51,393 nt of DNA. It comes from Ichthyophthirius multifiliis (lineage: Eukaryota; Ciliophora; Oligohymenophorea; Hymenostomatida). The notes under the pieces were generated by a model, which made no database searches, was not told the DNA's origin, and saw only the letters and a program-made list of their open reading frames with translations. Shown here one piece after another: positions 1-15,783 of this stretch; position 1 is the first letter of the stretch; each line of letters opens with the position of its first letter. The position numbers and the translations under genes are program-made. The DNA is taken from contig NW_004087695.1 in the NCBI RefSeq assembly GCF_000220395.1, positions 1-51,393 of the forward strand, in the 5' to 3' direction.

Positions 1-72
1 ACTATTAATAATCAAAGTTAATTAACAAAAATTAATAAATTTTTTTTCAAAATATATATATATATATATAAA

Positions 73-371
73 TCATTTGCTATTTTCTGCAATTGACATC
101 ATTTCTAGTACCTATTCGATTAATACTTAAAATTCTTCCATTGATAATTTTCCGTCTCCATTTTCATCCAATTCTTTTAGAACTTCATCAACATCATCTT
201 TAGTGGGTTTATCAACACCTATATCTGAAGCTACATTAATCATTACTTATTCTAATTCGTTTTTTCTAAATATCCAGAACCATCTATATCTACAGATTTG
301 AATGCAGTTTCAGTTATTTTTTTAAGTTTTTACTTATCTTTAAGTATTGATTTTATTCCACTTCCGCTCAT
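73..371 (-). CDS. small EF-hand calcium-binding protein (one frame break)
   Basis: Encodes about 99 residues when the single frame break is allowed for. Two EF-hand loops are visible: DIDGSGYLEK near residue 27 and a canonical DENGDGKLSMEE near residue 69, so it should bind Ca2+ like a calmodulin- or centrin-type half molecule. ATG is at 371-369 and TGA at 75-73; TAA and TAG codons inside read as Gln. The span is 299 nt, one short of a whole number of codons. The break lies at the end of the first EF loop in a run of six A on the coding strand (T run 260-265); seven A would give LEKNELEQVM and complete the loop. It is single-exon, and the left edge of the window begins only 72 nt downstream. 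The family is clear; a specific gene name is not. Confidence 0.75.
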
Positions 372-1270
372 TTTATTTTTTTTAATTAATTTATAGAAAA
401 TATATAAATAAAATTTGTAATGAATGTGTGAATTAAAAATATATTTTAATAAATAATTAAAATAAAAAGTAATTATATTAATTTTTTTATATTAAAAAAA
501 AAAATTTAATATATTTATTATTAGCATATATATAATATAATAATATTTTTTTTTAATTTTATAATTATTGATACAATATTTAACTAAAATTTATATTATT
601 TATGGTTTTTGAATTAAATTAAAGATTTTAAGTTATTTTAAAGTTTAAATTATTAAGATTAATTCAATAAAAACATTATTATAAAATTTAAGATATTAAA
701 ATTAAAAAAAAAAATATTATCTATTTTTGCATTTATTGCAATAATTTTAAAAAAAAAAAAGTTCAATATTAAAAAAAAAAACATTAAAAAAATATATTAT
801 ATATAAAAAAAAAAAAAATTATATAATATTAGTAAACTAAAATATTGTATATTTAATATATATAAACTATTATAATTTATTATATAAATAAAATAAAAAA
901 ATATATATATATATATAAAATATATATATATTTTATTATATTATTATATTATTATATTATAAATATTTAATTTATTTATATTTTAATTTTTTTTTATAAA
1001 TATTTTTTTTTTAAATTATAAAAATACTCATTTTTAGAAACATTGTTAAAATTTTAATTCATTTAAGATGATTTAACCAATATAAATCAAAAATTACAAT
1101 TTTTTTATTTTGATAAAAAAAAAAAAATTATTTATTTTTTACTAATTGTTTTTATTTTATTTTTTTTATAAATATATTTCTTATTAAAAAATAAAGTAAT
1201 ATTTAATAATTTTATTATTAGGAAAAAAAAAATATAATAATATTTATATATATAAATATTAATATATATT

Positions 1271-1333
<63 letters not shown>

Positions 1334-2058
1334 ACCAAAAAATAATAATAAATATTTTTAAAGATAATATGTACAATATGTATATAAAATAAAATTTTCT
1401 TATGAGCATTTTATTATTAATCAAATATTATAAAAAAAAAGATAAAAATTTATAAAAAGTATTCAAATTTCATTTATAATAAGATGATAATTGCTATAAT
1501 AATCAAGTAATTTTAAATAATAAGAAATTATTAACATATTATAAAATCAATTAAATTGGCAATTAAAAAGAAAATGTAAAAATTTTAAAATAAATAATGA
1601 AATGTAAACAAAGATTTATATTTTATAAAAATGTTTAAACTTTATGAATTACTTTTATAATATATAATATAAAAAATGTCATATAACATTAATATAATAT
1701 AATAGTTGTAATAAATAAAATTAAATATAATGCATAATTATGTTTATAAAGATATAAGAAAGAAAAAAATAAATTGATGAAACTAAATATTTGATAATAT
1801 AATTAAAATACTAAATGATAAATAAAAAAAATTATTCTAATTTAAAAAAATAAAATCAAAGTGATATAAATATTTTTGATTTTTATTTAAAAATAAAAAA
1901 ATATATTTATAAAATATAAAATATAGTATAAAATTTAATTTAAATTAGAACAACAATGCAAATAAGTAATTTTTAAAATTAAAAATAAAATAAATTAACA
2001 AAAATAATTTATTTAAGATTAAAAAATAAAAAAAATTAATAATGATAATAAAAATATA

Positions 2059-2089
<31 letters not shown>

Positions 2090-2698
2090 TAATAATAATA
2101 ATAATAATATTACTATATATAAAAATATTTAATATATTATTTTAATAATTTACATAATAATAATTATCGTAATAATAATAAATATTTAATAATAATAATT
2201 TATTTAATAATCAAAAAATTTAAAATTTACAAATTTTTCATAACAAATAAAGTAATAACATCTTAAATATTAAACTATGTCAAAACATATTTAAATGATA
2301 AATATATTCTTTTTAAAATAATAATATTTTAAATATATAATGCAATAATTTTTTTCCTTTCAATTTTAAATAGTTTTATTTTTTATATATTTTTTGTTAT
2401 AATTTTTTTTCGTTTTTTTAATATTGAAAGGGAAAAATATATTGTTTCCAATATTATTTAATGTGAAAAATATAAATGCATATTTGATATTTGTATAATA
2501 TATATCAATAAAAAGAAAAAAAATAAAATAGAAAAATATATATTGAATATTAATGATTAACTAAAAAATATTTAAATCTAATAAAGGGCTTTTTTTTATT
2601 AAAAGAAACAGTAAAAAAAAGAAAAGAATCAAAAAAAAAAAAAATCATAAAAAAAACAAATAAATACAAATCTATAAATTGAAAAATTCTATTATAAT
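372..2698. other. gene-free AT desert with microsatellites
   Basis: About 2.3 kb of almost pure A/T between the EF-hand gene and the demethylase, which are divergently transcribed. It holds an (AT)n tract at about 1280-1328 and an (AAT)n tract at about 2061-2108. No conserved coding frame or RNA gene was seen; the IYIY-type open frame across 1218-1424 is a product of the (AT)n repeat. Confidence 0.7.
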
Positions 2699-4432
<1,734 letters not shown>

Positions 4433-5389
4433 TTACTTTACTTAAGAATACTTCATATTTAATGAAAGAAAAATAAAATTAAATTTAAAAAAACAACTTA
4501 TAATTATTTTATTTTAAATATACATACATATATATAAAAATATATAAAATATATAAAAATATATTATATAAATATATATATTTATATATATACATATATA
4601 TATATTTATCTATATTTATAAATCTTTTATATTTTCTATTTGTATATTTCTTTGATAATTCTTTTTATATTGTATTTTTATTTTTATATTTGTATTTTAT
4701 TTTTATTATAAAAATACTTTAAATTTAATTAAAGTTTATATATTTAAAATATTTATATATCAATGTATTTAAATAAAAATGTTTTTTCTTATAAATCTAT
4801 TAAATAGTGTATAAATATTTTAATTATATATTTTATGAAACATTTATATTATATTTAATTATTATCTTTATTATTAAATATAATTATTTTATTTATATAT
4901 GTAAATTTAAACACTTTTATTTTTAAATATTAATCATTTTTTAATTAATTTTTTCAAATAAATTTTTTTATAGCATTGTATTTTTAATACATAACTAAAA
5001 TATAATTATATTATTATATTTATATGTTTTTAATAATATATTAATTATTTTAATTATATAATTTTTATTCTTTAATTATATTTATTATTCTATATATTTA
5101 TTCAAAATTTATTAAATTATTAAGCTTATATATATATATATAATTAAAAATTTCTTTTTCTTTTTTTATTTTATTTTATATTATTATTTATTTGATTTAC
5201 CAAATAAAATTTATTAATTTTTTGATTTTTTTGATTTTTTAAATCTTATTTCTAGTTTATAAAATGAAATACATTTTTTTTTTTGAAATTTAAATAATTT
5301 TATTTTTAAAATCTATTTTTTTCATATATTTTATATTGATATTAAATTAAATCGTTTGTTCATTTTTTAAAAAATACTAATTTTCACAT
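4433..5389. other. AT-rich intergenic DNA
   Basis: About 950 bases of near-pure A/T downstream of the demethylase with short TATA-type repeats (for example 4520-4610). I see no coding frame, RNA gene or repeat unit of note. Confidence 0.6.
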
Positions 5390-5840
5390 ATTAAAGTCTC
5401 TAACGATTAAGGTACTACTTTATCTAATGTTCAAAATTTTCGGAGATTAATGACTTTTACGATCAACTAAATATAATAAAAAAAAAATTAAAAAAAACAA
5501 GTTTTAATTGAATTAGATGGGCATTTTTAATAATTAATATATAAATTTGATAAGGAAATAGAATTGATAAAAAAATTAATCTATATGATAAATTACATAT
5601 AGTTACTGGATTACTGGGTGAGTCATATCATTAGTTTTTGTATTCTTATTTTTTAATGTATTTTATTTTACTATATTAAAATATAGCTTAAATATAAATA
5701 TTTCTTAAAAAAAAATAGTTTTTTGAAAATTATAAAAAAAAATTGTATATAATTATTTAAACATAGAAAAATAAAAAGATTATAATTTAAATAAAATTAC
5801 TATTTTAACTTTTAGCGCCGTGGGAAATAAAAATGATAAG
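5390..5840 (+). pseudogene. coding-like island with broken frames, unidentified
   Basis: A patch of clearly higher GC inside an AT desert. Coding-like pieces occur in more than one plus-strand frame: LQRLRYYFIQCSKFSEIND near 5400-5460, LIELDGHFQQLIYKFDKEIE near 5500-5570 and KINLYDKLHIVTGLLGESYH near 5575-5630. A GTGAGT donor-like site at 5618 and a TTTTAG acceptor-like site at 5815 could bound an intron, after which a TGA follows at 5834. One alternative is a single two-exon ORF (5264-5617, 5816-5836; 124 codons before the stop), but its first 40 residues look like translated low-complexity DNA. I do not recognise the product. It is either a decayed gene or a real small gene with sequence errors. 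Confidence 0.3.
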
Positions 5841-6332
5841 TTTTTTTATAATAAAATATAATAATATTAAAATTGAAAATTTATTTAATAATATATATAT
5901 GTATAATCTTTTTTTGCTTTTTATTAAAATATTTACATAATATTTTTTTTATTTTTTTTATTCTTTAATTTAAAACATAAAATAACACTTATAAAATTTT
6001 TATTACGTTTAAAAATTTACTTGAAATTATTAAAAAACAATATTACCTTTAAAACTTTAAAATAATAAATTTACACAATTATATTTTTATTGTAATTTTT
6101 ATTTACATTGAATAATATATATTTTTAATAAGTTTTAAATATAATTATTACATAATTTTATAATAAGAGAATGAGTTAAAAAAATAAATATATATATCTA
6201 TAAAAAATATTTTAATTTAAAATTATATATTAATACTCTAAAAACACAAATAATAAAATTATAATAATAAAAAAATATTATTATAAAATAAAAAAATTAA
6301 AATAAAAACTAAAAAAATAAAAAACTACCATT
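5841..6332. other. AT-rich upstream region of the kinase gene
   Basis: About 490 bases of low-complexity A/T before the kinase ATG. No motif beyond A- and T-runs can be singled out. Confidence 0.6.
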
Positions 6333-9300
6333 ATGAAAAGAATCCCTCCATATTAGTTTTATTATAAAGATCAAATAGGAAAAGGTTCATTTGGTAATGT
6401 ATATAAAGGGAAAAATATTTAAGCAAACGAAGTAGTAGCAATAAAAGTAATTAGTAAAAGTATGTTGCGAGCCAACGAATAAATATTGTAAAAAGCATTA
6501 GAAAATGAGATAAGATTATAAAAAACAATAATTAGTTAGAATGTAGTCAGAATGCTAGATGTAATAATGGGAAAGAACAATTATTATTTAATAATGGATT
6601 ATTGTAATAGGGGAGAATTATCAGAAATAATATAAAAAAGGCGAATAATTCCTGAAATAGAAGCAATAGAAATTCTATGTTAAATTTTAAAAGGAATATA
6701 TTCTTTATATGTGAAAAATATTGTACATAGAGATTTAAAACCAGGTAATATTTTAATTCATTTAAATAATAATAATGAAATAATTTATAAAATTTGCGAT
6801 TTCGGATTTGCAAGAAGTATGGAAAATTCGGACTGTATTTGTATTTAATCAAAAGTAGGAACTGCACTTTATATGGACCCGAATATAATGGCTAGTAAGG
6901 ATTATAACTATAAGTGTGATATTTGGTCTATAGGAATTATTTTCTATGAAATGATTTATGGAAAAACACCATGGGTAGCACGAAATGAGAGTGAATTGTT
7001 AAAGAATATTTAATAATAAGGACTTTATTTTGATTCTAGTATATATTTATCAGAAACTGCTAAGGATTTATTAAGGAGAATGCTGAGAAATAATTTGGAT
7101 GAAAGAGTTAGTTATATGTAGATATTTAATCATCCTTTATTGGTTTATAAAATGCAAGAGTTTTTAGTAAATTATAATTCTTGTTTGAATTCTTGTTATT
7201 CGCCTTGCCCTTCTTTTAATAAAATTGAAATAGATAGTTTTTTGGAAGATGAAAAGAGTGAATAAGTATATTAAGTTGGGAGTAGTTAATTATTTTCAAA
7301 TGGAAAATTTTAATCTTTTATAATGGAAAAATAAAACTAGAATTAAAATATAATTTTTTAATAGGAAAATTTAGAATAGAAAGAAATTGATGAAGAACTT
7401 ATTGTAGATATTTTATTTTATTTAATTGAAAACTCAAAGTTGGATTTTAAGAAATTTTAAGAAGTTTTTTATGATGGAGAATATGACTTAATTGAATTTA
7501 GGAAAATTATTTAAAGTTATTTTCATTATTCGAATAAAAAATGTGAGTATATTTTCTATGGAATACTTGCTATTCTTAATGAAATTTAAAATAATTGCCT
7601 ACCTATGGATTTTTAGAATATTTAAATGTAAAAATTTGTTATTAAATATGAAGATATTATCTATTTGTTTTTGAAGTTAGATGAAACTTATTATGATTTT
7701 CATTTATAATAAAAAATTATTGAAATAGAAGAATTAGAATAGTAAAAATAATAGGAAGAAGAGGAAGAGGAAGAAGAAAATGATGAATAATAGTAAGAAT
7801 CGTAAAATTTTTAGTCTGTTTTGGAAATTTAGGAAGAATAGCAATTTTAAGATGAAAATGAAAATTTTTAAAGATATTATGGTTCTTAATAATAATAAAT
7901 ATAAGAGGAAGAAGAAAAAAAATAAGGAGAATAAGAAAATTTTTGTTAAAATTATTACTAAATGAAAATGTCAAATAATAATACTTATTATGGATAATTA
8001 GAAAATTAAATATATTTATAAAACGAAAATATTTTGGATAATTAATTGAAAGATAATTCAAATAATGTTTTTTAAAATATAGATATATAATTTAATATTG
8101 AAGAAAAATTTAAAAGTTACTCAAAAACTCCTTAAAATTAAGCTTATAATACTTTTGATTTATAATAAAGAACGAAATCTTTTACTAGTTAATATAATTA
8201 ATAAATAGAATAATAAAAAGATAAAAAATTAGAAGATTAAAAAGTCCTTTAATTTGATTTTTTATAATAATAAAATAATTTAGATCCATATTAAATAGAA
8301 AAAAAAATTAAAAATAAGAACTTTATACAAATAAAATTAATTAAAATTATAATTTATAAAATTATGAAAATATTTATCCAAATAATTAAAATATTTTTAC
8401 TTATTAAGATCCTATATACAATAATAAAGACCTAATCTTAAATTATGTAAATACTAAAATATTAGAAGACGATAGTAATAAAATTTAAGAAAAAATATAA
8501 AATGAAAGAAATAAACTTATTGATAAAGACTTTACAACAAATGATACTTAAAAATATTTAAATTTTTATTAATTTAATAATATTTAAATAGGAATAGATA
8601 ATTAAGTTCTTCCTAAAGAAGAGAAAAAAATTATTAATTAAGATAAAGATTTGAAGAAAGAATAAACCTAAAATATTAAATAGGAAGATAATTTTGTTTT
8701 AAAAGGGTTTTAATGTGACGAAACAATAAACAATAAATACAAAAATATAAATTATATAACTAACTAAGAATATAATATAGATAATAAGATTTATAATTAT
8801 ACAAATAAAATGATTGACATTAACAATAATAATATAAATTAATAGAAAGATGATATTTATATAGAAAGTAATGAAAATAAGTAAAATAAATTAATTTAAA
8901 TTGGTTCTAGTATTTATTAAGAAGAAAATTAAAAAAAAATAGAGGAATAGAAATTTGAAAAACAGAATGAAAATTAAAATGATAATTAAAATTAGGATAA
9001 TAAAGTAGATTTAATTAAATAAATAGATGATTATTTTTTAAAATTATAATAAAATTAATAAAATATAAATGACTATGTAAATAAAATTATTTATTCTGAT
9101 TAGAATACTTAAATTTAAAAAGAATATTAAAAAGAAAATTAAGATAATTAATAATAAAATTATAAAAGTTTTTAAAATGAGCAGAATGATAATAAATAAT
9201 CGTAAAAAAAAATATACATAAATATATTTAAAAAAAATAATATAATTTTAATAAATATAAAAGAATTAATAAAAATATATAATTATGTATTGAAAATTAA

Positions 9301-9385
9301 CAATATAAATAATTTTATATAAAATATAATATATATTTAATTTAAACGTATTAATATTTTAAAAAAGGTAACAATTTTCGCTTGA
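6333..9385 (+). CDS. Ser/Thr protein kinase (ULK/ATG1-like catalytic domain) with long Q/N-rich tail
   Basis: Single exon, about 1017 residues. The kinase domain fills residues 1-270: glycine loop [16 protein letters not shown] lysine, catalytic loop [14 protein letters not shown], and [19 protein letters not shown]. Domain order and the loop motifs resemble ULK/ATG1 and related kinases, so phosphorylation of Ser/Thr substrates is expected; the exact subfamily is not settled. The APE motif of the activation segment is replaced: [11 protein letters not shown], so the usual Glu that pairs with a C-lobe Arg is absent. The remaining 700 or so residues are rich in Gln (mostly TAA), Asn, Lys, Asp and Glu with no recognised domain. 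One extra A in the nine-A run 8299-8307 is needed to keep the acidic Q/N-rich frame; without it the ORF stops near 8655. The last 60 residues before TGA 9383-9385 look like non-coding composition, so the true end is uncertain. Confidence 0.85.
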
Positions 9386-10136
9386 ATAATCAGGAATTTC
9401 ATAGATTTTTTAAGATTATGATAAACATAAATAATTTAATATAAATTATAATTATGATTATAAATATAATCCATATTTATGAATAATTTTTACTTATTTT
9501 ATATAATATTATTTTTCTTCAATTATAAATTCTCTGAATATGATATTTAATTATATAATATTATATATTTATTTATTTATAATTTTCATTATATATTTTT
9601 GTATCACTTTAAATTTATTAAAAATATAAAAGTATTTTTTTTATAAAAAGCATAAAAATAAAATTGCTCTTTAAAATACATTTAAAATCTATTTCTTTAA
9701 TTTTTATAAAAGCCTGTAATATAATATCTGTTTTAATTTATTAGAAAAATCATGTAAAAAGTAATTATAATAGTAAAACTTTAATTATAACTGATAAATA
9801 ATTAAAAAGAGATTATTTAAAAATTATTATAAATATAAGCAAATTTTAATTATTATATATATAAATATATAAATATATTAATATATAAATATATATATAT
9901 AATTCTAAATAACTATATTTTAATATAAATAAATTTAATTTATTAATTAATTATTTTTTTCTAAGTATAATATTAGTTCTTTGTTATTAATATAAATTTC
10001 TTTATTTAAATAAAAAATATTAATTTAATATAATTCTATTGTATTTATCATTTTAAAATATATTAAATTAAAAGTATTTATTATATTTAAAATATTAATA
10101 TTATATATAATATCTTTAATATAATAAATAGTAAAA
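9386..10136. other. AT-rich intergenic DNA
   Basis: Low-complexity A/T with short TATA repeats (for example 9860-9900). Nothing gene-like was found. Confidence 0.6.
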
Positions 10137-10976
10137 TGATAAAAATAGCAACTTTTATGTATTTAATATTAAATTAAAATAAGCTTTAATCATAAATAGA
10201 TTTTATTATTAATAAAAATTCGAACAAATGCTTTTATAATTTTCAAAATTCACATAAATTATTACACGTCTTAAAAGAATAAATTTTGCAAATATAAAAA
10301 AAGTAATCATACTTTAATAATAAATACACTCCAAAACTAATAATAATTTAAAGATAAGTTAATAGTCCTAAATAATTTGGTGTAAAAAAAATTGAATATT
10401 ATTAATTTAAAGGCAAATCAAATAATATAAAATATTAAACTTTTAGCATTATTTTAAGAACATATTATTAATGTATTTATACTAATCTTTATTAAATTTT
10501 AATTTAATGGCAAATATAGTAAAATTGAATAATAAATATACACTTAAAAGTTGATGAATCTGTTAAAACAATAAACTTTAAGTTAAACAAATGATATTAT
10601 AATTAATTTTGTAAAAAAAAATAAAAAATACTAAGTTAAATAAGATTATTAATTCAGAAAATTTTAATAATTAGAATAATAAGAAATTCCTATTATATGG
10701 CGAAATAAACGAGATTGATAAAAATATTAATAGATAATCTAAATATCATAATTTAAAAAAATCATTCAGACATACATATGATAATTTACATTTTTAAAGA
10801 AGAAATATTATAATTATAAGATATTCCTAAACAATCAATATAGTCTATAATTAAAATATAAAAAAAATGAAAGTAAATTAGATAAAATTTAGGCTAATTA
10901 AAGGTTAATATTGTTTTAGTTTAAAATTAGGAATAATCTTAGAAATTGCATGAAATTAAATTTTAGAAAAATATGA
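10137..10976 (+). pseudogene. gene-like stretch with several frame breaks, unidentified
   Basis: From an ATG at 10137 the plus strand reads like protein for about 840 bases but changes frame several times. Pieces include KCFYNFQNSHKLLHVLKEQI, KLMNLLKQQTLSQTNDIII, RLIKILIDNLNIIIQKNHSD, EEILQLQDIPKQSIQSIIKI and ESKLDKIQANQRLILFQFKI, ending at a TGA at 10974-10976. The pieces are helical, rich in Leu, Ile, Lys and Gln, with no motif I recognise. At least four one-base shifts are needed to read through, some of them at A-runs. It may be a decaying gene or a real one carrying assembly errors; composition is slightly richer in G and C than its flanks. Confidence 0.35.
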
Positions 10977-13092
10977 AGAATTATAAAATATTATAATTAT
11001 ATTTTAATTGAATATAGTTATTATAAATATATAATTTGTTAAATTATATTAATAAAGATTAATTGTATAAATTGTATTAATAATTTACCAAAAAGAAATG
11101 ATAAGTTATTTCTGGACATATAATTTTATATAATAAAAGCTGAAATATCAATATTTAAAATAATATAAATGTTAATATTATAATAATATTTGAAATTTCA
11201 CTGATTACATATGAAAAATAATAAAAAAGAATATATAAAATAAATAAATATAAAAATAAAGATTAAGAGAAAAATTTAAATTATATTATACATATTTATA
11301 TTTTTTTGTTACTAAGTATTAATAATTATTTACATTTTTTTATTTTTTTCTATTAATATAAATCTTTATTATTATAATTATTATTTTCTAATTTAATATT
11401 TTAAATATAAATATAAATTCATAGTATTTTTTAAATTATAAATAATATAACTAATAAAATATATTAATAAGTTTATTTTATGTCAAATCATTTTTACATT
11501 TTTTCTAAATTTACATTTGCCTTAAATATAAAATTTCATTATTAATGTTTTTAAGTTTGTAAATATAATTTAATATATAGATTTAAAAGGATTATAATTA
11601 TATAAAATTTAAAAATAAATAAAATTTTAAAATATATATTTTTTTATATTTTAAGATAATTAATTTATGCATATTTATATTAGAATTTATATATTATTAT
11701 ATAAAATATATTCAATCGTCTAAAATTTATATTTTATATTAATATAATAAAAAAAATTATAAAAGTAAAATTAATTGAATTATTATTTCAAAAAATTATT
11801 TGATTAATTTAATTTTGAAAAATTTGTGATTAAATATTTTTCAAAATAACAATAGTATTAAATAAATTTAATATTTTAAAAGTATTTTTTTTTTAAATTA
11901 TTGCTTATATATATATATATATATTCTTTATTATTATTTTATATTTTTTTATTCTATTAAACTTAAATTAAATTAATATTAAAAATCCTCATAATTTTTT
12001 GTTTTTCATTAGTTTATTATTTTTTGCTATTTTAAAAAAATCTAATCACAAATTATAATATTATATTAATTATTTTATATCTATTAGTAAAAATGAAATT
12101 TTTTTAAATATAGACAAATGGTTAAAATTAATAATGTTTTTATATTTAATGAATAAAAATATTATTTTATTATCTCAATATATATATATATGTTCATTAT
12201 TTTTATATTTTATACTTTTTTATTATTTTCTTTCTTTGAATTTTTAAATTTATAGGTTATAAAATTATTCTAATAAACTATTATAGAAAAATTATGTACT
12301 AATAAAATTAAATTTATATTTATTTATCTTATCTTATTATTTGTAAACTCATAATTTTGTCTGATTTAATGTTATTACTCAATTAGGAGTAATTTGTATT
12401 TTTATGAAAATTTAATATAAATGTGCATTCATTTTATCAACTTTATTAAAATTATGGCAAACACAAAGAACTAATATTAACAAAATAAAAAATTAAAGAC
12501 ATAAATTTATATAATAATTTATTATAATTTAAAATAATATTTTAATTCATTATAAAATTATTTAAATCAATACTCGTTTTATAAATATTTATTCATTAAT
12601 ATTTTTTTAAATAACTTTTTTAATGAATAAATGAATGTAAATATATTATGATGATAATAAAATATAATATTTATTAAGTACAAAATGAAACATTATTAAA
12701 AAAATTAAATTAAAACAGAGAATAAGCAATTTATTTATATAGATAATATATTAATATAATTTATATTAAATAAAAATTAAAATATTTATTAATTTTTATT
12801 TTGATATAAATAATCTTACAAGATTTAATTGCTTTTTTTAATTACTTTTTTAAAAATATAATTTTTTTTACACTTCACTTATTTATAATTTATATATAAA
12901 TAATTTTATTCTTTATTAAAAAAAAAAAAAAAAGGCCTAAAATATAAAATAAAAAAAAAATCTAAAAAAGAAAATTATTTTAAATTGACATTAAATAAAT
13001 AAAAAACTAAAAAAATATATATAAAAAAAAATATACTATTCAATTTTTTTTTTTTTGAATACAATACAAAAAATATATATATATTATAAAAA
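10977..13092. other. AT desert upstream of RRN3
   Basis: About 2.1 kb of A/T-rich DNA with scattered A- and T-runs (a 16-A run near 12919) and short (TA)n tracts. No coding frame on either strand stood out. Confidence 0.6.
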
Positions 13093-15730
13093 ATGAAAAT
13101 GTTGCCTTAATAATAATTATAAATAAATTCCAAAATTCAGATTTCACATGAAATCATCAATAAAAAAATTTTTTCCGAGTCTAAAATTGAATAAAATTAA
13201 ATCAAATAATAATCAAATATTGAAAGAAACAAAGAATATGAAATTCTTAACAAATGTTATTTGGAATATTTAAAAGTAAATATATATATATATATAATTA
13301 ATTAATGTATATTATTATTTTAATTAAAGGGAAATAAACAATTAATGAATTAATTAATAAATCAAATAACAAGCAATTCTTAGAAAAAAGAACAAATCAG
13401 TAGGTGGATGTTAGCAGTACAATAGACGTTAGCAGATATATATAGAAGCAAAGACTAAAAATATAATAAAAGTGATGCCAATTACTTAATAGAAGTGACT
13501 TTGTATTAAATGCCATGGTTTGAATCCGGAAATGAGCATGAAATTAGAGAATAAGAAGAAGAATAATTAAAAAAATAGAAATATACACCCCAAAAAAGCA
13601 GTAGTTCATTATTTAGTAATTGCTCGAATTAAAAAAAGAATGAATTGATATTGAAAAAAGCTTCTCCTCATTTCGAATTGTTTAATGATTTGTCAAGATT
13701 TATTATGACTTTGCTTTCCTTTAACTGTTCTTATGGAATTTAAATAATAAAATTTTTAGTATCAAATATAATACCAATGTATATATTTTTTTTATAAATA
13801 TATATATATTTTCTTTTTTATAAATAAATTTATATACATCTATCTATATTATTCTTTCAATTTTTTTATTTATTTTTTTGTTTGATTAAAAAAATAAATA
13901 AAGACAAGTAAAAGAATCAGAATAAAAAAAAAAAATTAAATTGAATTAAATATTAATGGAAGTACTTTCGAAAACCAAAAAAAAGTCCTTTTACATATAA
14001 AACAACTTTTAGATAAATATATTTTAAATAGTGTTAGTGATTTTAAATAATTAATATAAGAAGATTAGTAATTTTTCTTATCACTTTTATAACATCATCC
14101 CAATTCTAAAGAAAAAATGGAAAACTTTAAAGAATTATTAATTGGATAAGCTTAATTTGGAGAAACAATTTCTAGATGTCTGTATATATTGGACACTAAT
14201 AAAAATAAAAGAGATATTTCTTATGTAAAAAGTTTATAAAATCTTGTCGACAATTAATACTAAAAAAATGTATTGTTTAAATAAGGATCCCCTAATAATT
14301 TAAAAATGATGACTTAAATTATTCAATTATTAGCCAAAATTAGCAAAACATTCCCTTTATTCTAAAATGAAGTAACATAAGTAATTTTAGAATTTTATCC
14401 TCATAAAATGTAAAACGAATAATTCCATAAAATTTATATTACTAATATATTACAACTTTCGATTATAAATCCTTAAATTATGAGCAAAATATTACATATA
14501 ATTATCTAAAAAATTATAGAAATAGATTCTGAAATAAAAGTAATATATATAACATAAATTTTATATTTATTTTTTAATAAAATAGGAAGTTTAATTTGAT
14601 ACAAATACAAATTAAACAATGGCAGAAAAATTAGACTGGATAATGTTAATTCTATTTTAATTTATAGACTTATTATTAAATGAAAAGATTGGGGAAGAAA
14701 CATGTTTTGGAATTATATAAAAAAACGAAAAAAATATTATAAACGAAAATGATTTATTTTAAATTTTCATAAGTATTTTTAATGAATAAATATTATTAAC
14801 TTTCAAAAGTAAATATGTATAATTTTTAATTTTTTATTTGTGTTCATAAAGAGAATCTTTTAAAAAGCTTTTTTTATCAAATTTAATAAATAATATAATA
14901 AAAAAAAATCCTCTATTATATAAATCTACAAAAATAAACTCGATTTATTACCTAGGAAGTTTTCTAGCCCGTGCAAAATACGTAGACTAGTAAATAATAT
15001 TGAAAGTCTTTAAAATATTAATTGATCATTTAAAAAAATATTTATAAAAATTCAGCGATATATAAAAAGAGGAAAATTATAATGAATGTTTACATGAAAT
15101 ACATTAAAACCTTTACCATTTATTATAGTCTATGATATATATATTATGCTTTAGATATAAGAATTTAAAAAAAGATGAAAGAAAACTTATTATGGACGAA
15201 TTCTTTTTTATTATGAAATAGGCATGTTAAAATTTTAATGCACTTTTCTTTATTACATCTTATATTTAAGATGTTTTTGTGGAATTATGCTAGTTTTATG
15301 AATTAAGCGATTTTGCATAGCTTTTTAATAATTATTCAAATATTAAATAAAAAAAACAAATTCTTGATGTATATTTCCCTTTTGATCCGTATTGTCTTTA
15401 GTATAGCGATAAATATATAATAGATATATATTAAAATTGGTAAGATTTGTAAAATAATTCTCTTGATGAAACTAAAAATAATATGAATGTGAGCTTTAAT
15501 TACGGATTTATAAATGATAAAATTAAAAATATAAGTGATATATAATATGATAGGGAAAATATGATTGATGATATAAATTATAAAAATAACCATAATTAAG
15601 GAAGAAAATATGATCAATCGTAAATAAATACACCTTTAACATAAGATGATGATAATAATTAATAAGGTATGCATGTAAATAGAAAATCATATAAAAGAAA
15701 ACACAATAATGATAATGAAAATAATATTAT

Positions 15731-15783
<53 letters not shown>

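Noticed and set aside
1218-1424. Minus-strand open frame rich in Ile-Tyr repeats
   Set aside because: It is the translation of an (AT)n microsatellite with no start context or coding composition.
13904-13935. Apparent one-A frame break in RRN3 at a 12-A run
   Set aside because: Using the acceptor CAAG at 13908 instead of AAAG at 13903 keeps the frame with no added base.
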